A stretch of DNA of 64,000 nucleotides from Poa pratensis. Taxonomy: Eukaryota > Streptophyta > Magnoliopsida > Poales > Poaceae. Positions 32,190 to 42,366 of the stretch are shown here, in pieces (positions within the stretch are counted from its first letter, which is position 1; every line of letters starts with the position of its first letter). The position numbers and the translations under genes are program-made. The notes below the pieces were generated by a model. It saw nothing but the letters and a program-made list of their open reading frames with translations, was not told where the DNA came from and ran no database searches. The stretch spans positions 36,362,594-36,426,593 of the forward strand of contig CAMZMU010000107.1 in assembly GCA_947311845.1 (NCBI GenBank), given 5' to 3'.

Positions 32190-34418
32190 TCAGACGGGGT
32201 GCATGACAGTTTTCATCAGCCCAAATCAGACGGCTTTCATTAAAGGTCGGTTCATTCTGGATGGGGCCTTGGCCCTTCAAGAAATTGTGCATGAGTTGAA
32301 AAGTAAGAAGCTAGGGGGCATCTTACTGAAATTAAATTAGATTTCGAAAAAGCGTATGACAGAGTTAACTGGAACTTTCTCACGGAGGTGCTTAGGAGGA
32401 AGGGTTTTGATGCTGGAGTAATCCATCGCCTAGAGCAGCAGGTCCAGGGGGCCAGACGGCTATTTTGATCTCAATGGTGAAATAGGGCCCTTTTTCGTAA
32501 TAAACGAGGGGTGCGTCAAGGGGACCCGCTCTCTCCAATTCTCTTCAACTTTGTGGTTGAAGGCCTCTCGGCCATTTTGTCGGCTGCGGCTCAGACAGGG
32601 CACATCCAAGGGGTCGTTCTGCACCTAATCCCAGGGGGTTACGCACCTACAGTACGCAGATGCCACACTCATCCTAATCCAAGATAACGATGAGGCTATT
32701 GCAAAGCTGAAATTCCTCTTGATGTGTTTCGAAGATATGTCTGGCCTAAAAATCAACTATCATAAAAGTGAGGTCATTGTGATGGGCAAACCGAGAGCAC
32801 AACGCCAAAGGGTGGCGGACATGCTAAATTGTAAGCTGGGCTCCCTGCCTTTCATTTACCTCGGCCTGCCTATCACCGATAGGAAGTTGACAACCGATCA
32901 ATGGAATTTTCTAGTTCTGAAACTGGTGGCCAGGGTCGAACCGTGGGTGAGTAGGTTTCTGTCCTCTGGGGAGGCTGATCCTCTCCAATTCCTGCCTAGC
33001 TAATCTGCCTATGTTTTCTATGGGTCTGTTTCTTTTGCAAGATGGGGTGCATGACAAGTTCGACACTCACAGGGCTCGTTTCTAGTGGGAAGGCTCGGGC
33101 CCTAAGAGAAAATATCACATGGTTAGCTGGCCTGCGGTCTGTAGGCCTAAGGAATTCGGCGGTCTGGGGATCGTCAATTCCAAACAAATGAACAAAGCAC
33201 TAATGTTGAAGTGGGTCTGGAAAATTTACCAGGACGAGGACTCTATTTGGGTGAGACTGATCCGCGCAAAGTACCTGCCAAGCAATGGCATCTTCTCCTG
33301 CTCTAGCCAAGGGGGCTCGCAGTTTTGGAGAAGTCTGAATAAAATCAAGCACATGTTTAAGGTTGGGGCTCGACACGCTATCCGTAACGGTCAGCGGACA
33401 CTGTTCTGGTCAGATTCCTGGCATGGGGCCGACACTCTTAAGGACATATTTCCACTCATTTTTTCGGTGTGTGCCGATCCTCACTTATCTGTTGCCAATG
33501 CGGTTCAGAATTCGATTCAGCTAAGACGCACGCTTAACCAGGCCGGTCTGCGTCAGTGGGCTGAGATTCAACAGTTGATCGTGCAAACTACTCTCTCTCA
33601 AGGTTTGGATGAAATCTCTTGGTCGCTGGAGGAGAATGGTTGTTTTTCGGTTGCCTCGATGTATGCAAAACTGTCACAAGGGGTGACGGTTGCGCACTTC
33701 AAAGATGTTTGGAAGGCAAAGTTACCCCTCAAAATTAGGATTTTCTCGTGGCAGCTCGCTTTGGATAAGCTGCCCTCCAGTCTTCAGTTAGCTACTCGTA
33801 GTGGCCCGTCGGACGGAAAATGTGCTCTTTGCCTCACGGAGGAAGACACGTCTCATATGTTCTTTACTTGTCCGATAGCTACCTTTGCTTGGAACGTGTT
33901 GCGCCGCCTACTAGGGTGTAGGTGGTGCCCGGCAAACTTTGCCCAATTTTTTGCCATTCTAGCCTCTTTGTCGGGTCAAAGGCGTAGGCTAGTTTGGTCT
34001 CTTTTTGTTGCTCAATCTTGGGCGCTTTGGAATGTGCGGAATAAACTTGCTATTGAGCACAAGCTTATTAAACATCCGGCTGATGTTGTGTACAAAACCT
34101 TGATTTTCCTACAGCTATGGTGCGCCAACGCCAAGGACAAGGACAAGCCAAGACTAGAGGAGTGGGTGGCGCGGCTAAAGGTGTTGTATACCTCAAATCG
34201 CCCGAGAAGCTCGAGTAGATCAAGTGCAAGAGCTACAGCAAAGGTGTAGGCCGTGCGTGTTTCCGGCTAGCTTTCGATGTCTCCCTTGTTGTATCGAGGT
34301 GTTTATGTGTTTCCTGTTTCTATGTTGGCAAAGCTGTATGCCGCAGCGTGTAATAACTTTGTGAATCACGTGGCCTTATTAATTTAAGGTCGGGCGTTGT
34401 GCCTTTAGTTTTAAAAAA
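32190..34418 (+). mobile_element. 5'-truncated LINE with 14-bp TSD
   Basis: AGTTTTCACTTAAA is found at 32176-32189 and again at 34419-34432, right after a short A run (TTTTAAAAAA). Between them is a LINE ORF2 beginning inside the reverse transcriptase and a 3' tail (CTTATTAATTTAAGGTCGGGCG...). It is a classic truncated target-primed insertion. Confidence 0.85.
32200..34249 (+). pseudogene. LINE ORF2: reverse transcriptase C-terminal half and zf-RVT region, disrupted
   Basis: Recognisable blocks in order: QTAFIKGRFILDGALALQE and LDFEKAYDRVNW (reverse transcriptase, 32230-32370); a broken region; RGVRQGDPLSPILFNF (about 32510); a frame change at the YADATLIL motif (about 32655; the usual YADD is altered to YADA, removing one catalytic aspartate); MSGLKINYHKSE (about 32740); then a long frame 33119-34249 with the post-RT region, the CALC...HMFFTC zinc-binding module (zf-RVT, about 33820-33870) and the LWNVRNKLAIEHK block. 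In-frame stops lie near 32340, 32467, 33001 and 33084. It is inactive. Confidence 0.85.
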
Positions 34419-34439
34419 AGTTTTCACTTAAACTAAACT

Positions 34440-35380
34440 AACTTACATATAATTCCAGCAAATATTACGTATTAAAATATTACATAACAAAAATGAAACG
34501 ATGGAGACGGCAATGCCCTATGCTTGTCGCCATCGCGGCGGATCTAGGCGTCGGTGGATGGTGGTGGTGGAGCTGGTTGCACCAAGGACGGGACAGTGGC
34601 ATCCTGCATGCCGGGCCACTCCGGGGTAGGTGCCACTCCTCCTCCTCTTATTCCTCCTCCTGTTGTGGCGGCGATAGAGGAGCTGGTGCGACGGGCGCGT
34701 CTCCCCGACCGTCGGCTGTCTCTTACGGAGACGTTGGTACATCTCGTCGTTATTCTGCGCGACGTTGGAGTGATCCGAGTTCGCGGGGGAGAGAAAGTCA
34801 TCGGAGGACCGCAAGTCCAAAGGAGGCTACTTAGAATCACTCTTGGTGAAGAAGCTATGGAGCCTCCCTAGTACTCCAGATCCACCCATAGTCCCAATTC
34901 GCTGAGGACGCAGAGTATTGGGGGCCACACTGTGACTCCCACGACATGTTGCGCCTGCACATCTCGATGTAGTCACTGAGATCCTAGACAGTGAGGCGCA
35001 ACACCATCTAGATGTGGACGATATTGGTCGTCCACCCCTCTTAATTGGAGGCCGCAATCCACAAGTACCAGTCAATTGTTGTTGATGTGCTTGAGCGCTT
35101 CCTCCTTTGTAAGTATATCGACAGTCGGAGGTGGAGGTGAAAGCGGAAGCGCATGGGTCGATAGATGCGGTCCGAGGAGACCGATGCATCATGTAGCCGA
35201 GGCGAGCTTGGCCGGTGAGACGCGGCGTGGCGGTTCTCGTTATCGTCGACGTGGCGAAACATAGTGGACAACGAGTAGCGGAGGTGGAAGAGTGGATGGA
35301 ATGCGGTGAGGATAGAGTTTGAATGCGGCGGAGACCAGGTGCCACTCTTTATAGTGCATGTGGGAGCGGAGGGCGTGGTG
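34440..35380 (-). pseudogene. Decayed gene-like unit on the minus strand, unidentified
   Basis: The minus strand shows CACTATAAAGAGTGGC at about 35349-35364, a good TATA box. GC-rich sequence with an ATG at 35276 follows (start MFRHVDDNENRHAAS), which runs out at a stop near 35041. Further open blocks continue to about 34520 in other frames. Composition suggests a former coding region. I do not recognise the family. It could be the body of a non-autonomous transposon. Confidence 0.3.
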
Positions 35381-35429
35381 CCCATTAACTCCGGTCACTG
35401 CTTCTCTGCCTCGCATTAACGGGGTTGCA

Positions 35430-35476
35430 TGGAAAAGACACGCTAAAAAGATGGAAAAGACACGCTAAAAAGACAC
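35430..35476 (+). repeat. Short tandem duplication
   Basis: ATGGAAAAGACACGCTAAAAAG is repeated twice in succession, with a third partial copy; the period is about 22 bases. Confidence 0.75.
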
Positions 35477-35517
35477 ACTCATCGCATTTACGCCCGTGTG
35501 GGAAAAGACGTGGGTTA

Positions 35518-35788
35518 GACTAGTCACAATGGGAAGTAACAGAGTAGTAACATGGTGATGTTACTAGTCTATGTTACCACCTTCACAGTGGGGAGTAACG
35601 TCATTGTGGTGTCATATAAGATCTTATTTATTGCACTATAGACTCATTTTGTCTCGATAAGTGTGATGTTACGGTAACTAGCTAAGTTACTCCAAACACC
35701 TCTCTCCTCATTAACTGCATGCCACATAAGCAAAATGGTCTTGAGATGTGTAATGTTACTAGCTAAGTTACTCCCATTGTGACTAGTC
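35518..35788. mobile_element. PIF/Harbinger (Tourist-like) MITE, TSD TTA
   Basis: The terminal inverted repeats GACTAGTCACAATGGGAAGTAAC and GTTACTCCCATTGTGACTAGTC are near-perfect, and the 3-bp duplication TTA occurs on both sides (35515-35517, 35789-35791). Internally there are more copies of GTTACT/AGTAAC words in both orientations. It has 271 bases and no coding. Confidence 0.85.
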
Positions 35789-35799
35789 TTATCCATCTG

Positions 35800-36514
35800 T
35801 AGGGCTCCGACGTGGCAGCGCGCTCGGCCTCGTATGGCGCGGCCAAGCGGCTCCCAGCTGGGCGCGGTTGTGCTGATAGTGTCGGATGAGTTGTTGGACC
35901 GAGCCGGATGTAAATCGACTATGAGAACCGCGAGAGGACGTGGTTTTACGCTTGACACGTCCAATAGAGAGGGCTAGCTGGACTGGAGATGCTTTTAGTT
36001 CACATGTAAAATGGATGTCTAAACTATGTAACTGATTTGGTACTTGCTCCTTTTCTTATAACCGGATGACTAAACCGTGCCCTTTCACTTTCAACGTTCA
36101 CAACTTTGAAGTAAGCTATAGATGTGCTGTCAATGCGATGCTTATGGCGTGGAGAGTTGACGAGAGCTGCTGGTAGATGATCAGACAACTAGTCCTAGAA
36201 GAAAAAAATGCTCTGATTAAGCAGCAGGGTACGGAAGAACGGTCGATGTATCTTTCAGTCGGAACCATGCATAGTGAGAATTCAGACGGGGTAGGGTTGA
36301 TTTACTCCATTGCTTCAGATTGTCAGGCACCCGGCACAAGAAGCCAATCAGGGTATACGTACCACATCACATGAAGGCGACAGTAGGTACGGTGATGCAG
36401 TTTGTTAGTACCCTGATTAGTTAATTTGGCTGCACGATCACGAGCTTTGGCCTGCAGTACCATTGGCAGGATGCAATGGATTCTTCCAGATTCCAAAAGA
36501 CAACTTGGGAGGAA
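35800..36514. other. Intergenic stretch
   Basis: The first 200 bases are GC-rich without a supported ORF; the rest is mixed. The phrase CTGGACTGGAGATGCTTTT near 35980 resembles ends of common grass MITEs but has no partner seen here. Confidence 0.35.
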
Positions 36515-37285
36515 TCTCTACTATATAATATCGTTAACGGTGGTGATGATGGTGTGTCAAATAGCACGTGGGTCACGTTACGCAAGGAAAAGAAAAAAAA
36601 TACCAATCAGACTCTCGTACGCAAGGAAAACAAAGCAAGTATGGGTGTATGCAGGGGATCCGATCTACCAGTCCGTTTCAAACACAAAAAAGACCACAGG
36701 GCACAGGCGCGTAGCTTGATACAAAACAGAACACAAACAAGCTCTCATACGACTCAAGCGAACAAGCGAAACGGTAAAGGAAAAAAGGAAATATCGTGCC
36801 AATCCAAATCGAGTCCAACATGAAGTGCAAACCAATCTCTCATTCGTGTACGCAAGCATGATCAGGAAAACCAGTATATGATTCGAACCTATCGCTCCTT
36901 CGTTTACGCAAGCACGATCAGGAAAAACCAACGTAAACTCACGGCCAGTGTAAATTGGCCCTGCATGTAAATTTTCGTGTCAAGCCCAGATCCTTCGTAT
37001 AGATCGGTGACACCAGGCGAGATGAGAAAACCCATTTACGAGGTTGCGGCGTGCACTAGGAAACTGAAGACTGATGTGGCAACACCTTATAATCGGGAAA
37101 AATACCATCACGTGGAAATTGAAGACCGACATGGCGATGAATCCCGATTGAAAATAATTCAGTGGTATGTTCGATCACGTTCTGACTTCCGTCGTTCGTT
37201 GATAACTGTCAAGTTGACGAAACATAATATCATGGATGTTATAAAATTATTTATTTCCCGTTGCAACGCACGGGTATTTGGCTAT
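36515..37285 (+). mobile_element. Non-autonomous Helitron (about 770 bp)
   Basis: The left end TCTCTACTATATAATATCG, preceded by A, matches the plant Helitron 5' consensus. Near the right end, CCCGTTGCAACGCACGGG (37257-37274) is the palindromic hairpin found about 10 bases before the 3' terminus of grass Helitrons, followed by TATTTGGCTAT where the consensus ends CTAG. There are no terminal inverted repeats or target duplication, as expected. No RepHel ORF. The final G is apparently mutated. Inside are direct repeats of ACGCAAG-containing phrases (36560-36640, 36850-36930). Confidence 0.65.
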
Positions 37286-37289
37286 AAGA

Positions 37290-37910
37290 TATAAGTGGAG
37301 TACTTGCGATCGAGGATGATGACGCCGGAAGGAACAGCCGTTGGACGGCCACAAAGGTTTCCCTGAATATATAATTAAGGAACCGGCCGCTCAATTATCA
37401 GTGCGGCCAGCCACTAGGGGTATTTTGTTTACTAATATTGTACGGAAGTACTTGACGTCCTGCATGATTCATTCCTCATCGTTCACTGACGAGCTAGACC
37501 TCTCTCAATCCAGAGGACCCATGTTGCAGTGAGTACCCATGGTAATGAGGTGTATATACTATGTAGGGTTTGCATTGGTGGGGTGGGTGCATATATGGGG
37601 GTATGTTACCCCGCGGGAAACCATCAAATTCTGATGGTATTGTGGGTGCATGATCCAGCGATGGGGTGACGCAGGGTTGGCAGATATGATTAACTAATTC
37701 TGCCGGGTTTGGGTTTTGCAGACGATTAAAACGCACTACACGCAACCGAGAACGAAGTTCCAGCTAGATTGCACGTAATTGGCGATTATAATTATGTCCA
37801 GTAGACACACCAGAAACCTAACTACATCACGTCAAACTACGGCGCCATGGGGTTGCGGAAAGTTGCCGCGTACAGAGTAATTTTGCCCTTTGTAATGCTC
37901 AGAAGGGTGC
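37290..37910. other. Intergenic stretch
   Basis: No coding or transposon signature was recognised. Short GGGTGCAT-type repeats occur near 37590-37660. Confidence 0.35.
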
Positions 37911-37915
37911 AAGAA

Positions 37916-38535
37916 ATTGATAGGATTCATTTCTTTTTTCCAAGAGTGGCCCATCAAAGTGTCTATGAGACAAGTGTTACGTATTTTCCTACTACCGATT
38001 AAATCATGTCATCCGATGTTGGATTTGTATTCAATCATGCAGCTTTATGATATTAATTTGGCGTGTGCATCCTTTCTATGAACTCCACTAATCCGCAAGT
38101 TGACAATGACAAATTTCTCGCATGACCGTGATTGAAAATGTGGGTTATTTTTATCTAAGAGCGTATAACGCTTTGCGTTCGGAAAGATTACTTCTAGCAA
38201 GGTACGTAGAATGTTTGCTTGGAGAAAATTGATATGAATCATTTCTTGCCGAGAGAGTGGCCCATCATAGTGTCCATGGGACAGGTATTCGTTGTTTTCC
38301 TACCGATAAAATCATGTCATCCGATGTTAGATTTGTTTTTCAATCACGGAGCTTTATGATATCAATTGGTGTGTGTGTTTTTTATTAATTAACTCTACTA
38401 ATCTGTGAGTTGACAATGACAAAATTTCTCGCATGACCGTGATTGAAAAGGTGGTTATTTTTATCTATGAGTAAATAACCCTTTGGTGTTCGGAAAGACT
38501 AATTCTAGCAAGGTAAAGATTAATGTTTGTAAGGT
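37916..38535 (+). repeat. Tandem duplication, two units of about 312 bases
   Basis: The unit starting ATTGATA(G/T)GATTCATTTCTT recurs after about 312 bases, with clear matches throughout: GAGTGGCCCATCA, ATCATGTCATCCGATGTT, TTGACAATGACAAA, GCATGACCGTGATTGAAAA, TTCTAGCAAGGTA. The two units have drifted by point changes and small indels, so the duplication is not recent. Confidence 0.85.
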
Positions 38536-38539
38536 GTTT

Positions 38540-39095
38540 CGAGTCGAAGCATTTTGTACACCTAGATGTACAATGTTAATATTTTTAAAAAGTGCATTTT
38601 TCAAATCTTACAAAATGACAACAATATATTTTATTGAATCTCACCGGACGAGAAGAAAACAAAACCATTTCTTAGGTAAAGTGCAACTACCAACACAATT
38701 TTGGTCCAATATGCAATTGTGTCTTGCCGATTCCCATGTTGGCTTCAATCATCTTTTTCCAAGACGGCGTCGATTTCGCCTCTTCTTGCTGCAAAAACGT
38801 CCATGATCACCGTTACATCATAGGAAATTAATTAACGGAAGTAGCCAATGATAGTGAACACTTGGTCAGATCTTGTTTATATATATATTGTACGGGAAAG
38901 AAGATTCCTGGCCTCCCGTCGACTAAAATCCATCCTCCAATAGCTATTGGTTCGACCTCTCTTTTTATGAAGGAATTATTGATCCAACTTGAAGTATTTC
39001 GTTTTCAAAACAAACATCGACGTCACAACTAAATGCAGAAAATGCAGCTAGCGAGCGAGCGTTTTCAGGTCCATGCATCTGTTCGTGAGGACTAA
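38540..39095. other. Intergenic A/T-rich stretch
   Basis: No gene is recognised. A 107-codon plus-strand frame at 38483-38806 lacks a family signal. Confidence 0.35.
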
Positions 39096-39431
39096 GGGCA
39101 CGTACATTGGGCGACTCTTAGATCGACGCTAGGATTGGAATCCCGGCGGTTACGTTAAAATCCCGTATGAGTCTGGGAAATTGGCTTGCGTCGACTCAAG
39201 TTTTTGCGTCGGGCGCTTGGTCGCTATTTTCTCGCGCGTTCCGAACTCACGAGCGACGGAAGACGCTAGAGATTTATCTACTCTTTTTTTTTTAATTCCT
39301 GTTAGCGACTGAAATAAGGGTCGCGCGTTGTAGGCAAAGGACGCTAGCGATATATTCCTTTTTCCAGATTTATTTTTGTTACGCTAAGCGCCTACCTAAG
39401 CCTACCTAAGCGACACCCAATGTACATGCCC
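39096..39431. mobile_element. PIF/Harbinger-like MITE, TSD TAA
   Basis: The terminal repeats GGGCACGTACATTGGGCG and (right end, inverted) GGGCATGTACATTGGGTG are flanked by TAA on both sides (39093-39095, 39432-39434). The internal sequence has GACGCTAG and CTAAGCGCC words in both orientations. It has 336 bases. Confidence 0.8.
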
Positions 39432-39434
39432 TAA

Positions 39435-40130
39435 CATATTTTATTACGTTGGTACTTGGTACAGTCAGATTCCGGTGGTACTACTTCTCCTAGGCATGGT
39501 ATTTTGGTTCGACGGTATTCCCGCTTCTGTCTAGTCGAACTAGTATGCTACGACCGCATTGCCATAGATGGATAAATCCGTTCTTTTTTCGGGGCTGAAA
39601 AGAGAGGCACAAAGCAGTTTGTGAGGGAATACAATTTGAGAGCCCATGTCACTCTCAGACGCTATCAGATCGTGCAGTCCAGAAGAATGCCCAAATCCCA
39701 CAGCGGCTCCGGCCCTGGCTGCCCGTCATCATCCAGAACCATTTAATGGGCTTCGATTGTCATGATAAAATTGCGGTGCTTCGATTCTTTTGCAGAGGAA
39801 AAAAAAAACTCGCCATCTGATCTGTCTCTCGAAAAGCTGGACTCCACGCAACTGCTTTCCGTTTCGCTTGTTGGGTTGTTCCGTGCTGTACTCTCTGCAC
39901 TGCATGCGTTCTCGTCTGTGTGCAGTGTGCAGCGCATCGATTCCCCGTGATTTGACCCGCACCAAAACCTGGGGGCGAATTTACCAGCCGTTCGGCGGAC
40001 CAGAAAAACACATGGCAATATAAATTTGAAAGTTGTTATTCCCGCCCTAAAAAATAGCCCGAGTTCGGCGATCAAAGCAGCCACACTAGGGCGATCATTA
40101 CAAAAAAATGCCACAGTTGGGCGATCAAAT
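39435..40130. other. Intergenic stretch with short GGGCGATCA repeats near its right end
   Basis: No coding is supported. From about 40050 to 40165 the word (G/C)GGCGATCA is repeated four times at roughly 30-base spacing, interleaved with GCCACA. This lies just past the stop of the minus-strand Myb/SANT-type gene, so it may be part of its 3' untranslated region. Confidence 0.4.
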
Positions 40131-41204
40131 AGTTTCAATCAAGCCACAGTCGGGCGATCACGGCCACATTCGGCATTCTGCTGATGCACAGATAAGATAG
40201 AGGTCGGCGACGTCGTGGCGTCAGAGTCGACGTCGACGATGGGCGTGGTGGTCGGAGCTGGCGCAGAGCTCGGAGTGGCAGTATGTCCTCACCTCGGGGT
40301 CCATCGCGGCCGGATCGCCCCCCATGAGGAAGGCGAGGTCGTGGTTCCTCTTCTTCGCCACGGTGCCGGTCCTGAGGAGGTCGATCTTGACCTTGGAGTT
40401 GTCCATGAGCGCCTTCCACCTCTTGTTGGCGGTCTCCTCCCTCTTGGCGGCGTGGGTCTGGGCGTCGGTGTTGCAGGTCTCGAGGGACGCCTGGATCTTT
40501 GCCGCTGCCGGCACGGATTCCCTCGCCGCCTTGGCTTTCTTGTGGCCCATCGGGGGACGGCCATCAGACGCACCAGCAGCCGCCGCGTCCGGGACGTACT
40601 CCTTGCCCTTGCCGAGCCCACGGCGTGTTTCCGCCCACTTCTCGCACCCCTCGATGACGATGAAGACGTGGAGGAAGTTGAAGTCGGCCTTCTCGTCGTC
40701 CTTGTACGCCTCGAGCATCCGGAAGATCTACATGGCGACGGGACCGACAACAATGAGCTACATGGCGACGCAAAGAAAGGAATCACGGTGCAAATTCTCA
40801 CCTCCATCTCGCGGTTGGCGCCGCTCTTCGGCCTGTTCGTGACCTCCTCCTGTATGACGTGCCACTTGTTGCAAGCGGCCTGGATGTTCGCCCAATGGTT
40901 GGCCATGGCCTTCTGGCCGCGCTCCGTGAAGCACACGTGGAAGTCGGGGTCGATCATCCGGTGCTCATCGTACGCCGACTTCACCCTCTTCCAGTAGTTG
41001 TCCAGGCACTGGTTGGCGCCGACGATCGGGTCGAGGCTGGCCGTCTTCCATGCTTCGGCGAGGAGGACATCCTCCCTGGTCGTCCACTTGATGCGTGGCT
41101 CGACGGGCGGCTTCGGCGCCGCCTTGGGGGCCTTCCTGGGGCGGCGGCCGCCCGTGTCGCCATCCTTGGTCGGGCCTTCTGCTCCCTCCGTAGCTGCAGG
41201 CGTC

Positions 41205-42366
41205 TGATGACGTGAAAGACACACGCTCGTTGGGAACCCCAAGAGGAAGGTATGATGAGTGCAGCAGCAAGTTTTCCCTCAGTATGAAACCAAGGTTTAT
41301 CGAACCAGTAGGAAGTCAACGTTGCTCTGAAGGTGTTGGTGGAGGAATGTAGTGCGGCGCAACACCAGAGACTCCGGTGCCAACGTGGAACCTGCACAAC
41401 ACAATCAAACTACTTTGTCCCAACGAAACAGTAAGGTTGTCAATCTCACCGGCTTGCTGAAAACAAAGGATTAGGCGTATAGTGTGGAAAATGATGTTTG
41501 TTTGCAGAGAATGAAAAAGAACAATGATTGCAGTAGGTTGTATTTCAGATGTAAAAGAATGGACCGGGGTCCACAGTTCACTAGTGGTGTCTCTCCATAA
41601 TAAAATACTAACATGCTGGGTAAACAAATTACAGTTGGGCAATTGACAAATAGAGAGGGCATAACAATGCACATACTTATCATGATGATCACTATGAGAT
41701 TTATTTGGGCATTACGACAAAGTACACAGACCGTCATCCAGCATGCATCTGTGTCTAAATAGTTCACCTTCAGGTTAGCATCCGCACCCCTTCCAGTATT
41801 AAGTTGCAAGCAACAGACAATTGCATTAAGTATGGTGCATAATGTAAACAACACTAATATCCTTAGACAAAGCATTGTTGTTTTACCCCTAGTAGCAACA
41901 ACACATCCACAACCTTAGAACTTTCTGTCACTGTCCCAGATTAAATGGAGGCATGAACCCACTATCTAGCATAAATAGTCCCTCTTGGAGTTACAAGCAT
42001 AAACTTGGCCAAAGCCTACACTAATAACGGAGAGCATGCAAGATCATAAACAACACATATATGATAGATCAATAATCAACTTGACATAGTATTCAATATC
42101 CATCGGATCCCAACAAACACAACATGTAGCATTACAATAAGATGATCTTGATCATGATAGGCAGCTCACAAGATCTAAACATGATGGCACAAAAGGAGAA
42201 GACAACCATCTAGCTACTGTATGGACCCGTAGTCCAGGGATGAACTACTCACGCATCACTCCGCAGGCAGGCATGGCGATGTAGAGCCCTCCGGTGATGA
42301 TTCCCCTCTCCGGTAGGGTGCCGGAGGAGAACTTTTGAACCCCCCGAGTTAGGGTTGACGGCGGCG
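41205..42366 (-). repeat. 3' LTR of the 11.1 kb Gypsy element, truncated
   Basis: It matches 50730-51891 closely and stops at GTTGACGGCGGCGG, where the intact copy continues with TGGCAGCGGATG. The last ~435 bases of the LTR (its U3 start and terminus) are missing by deletion. Confidence 0.85.

Noticed and set aside
40215..40997. 260-codon plus-strand frame
   Set aside because: It is antisense to the Myb/SANT-type exons, without domain signal, while the minus strand has clear domains and splice sites.
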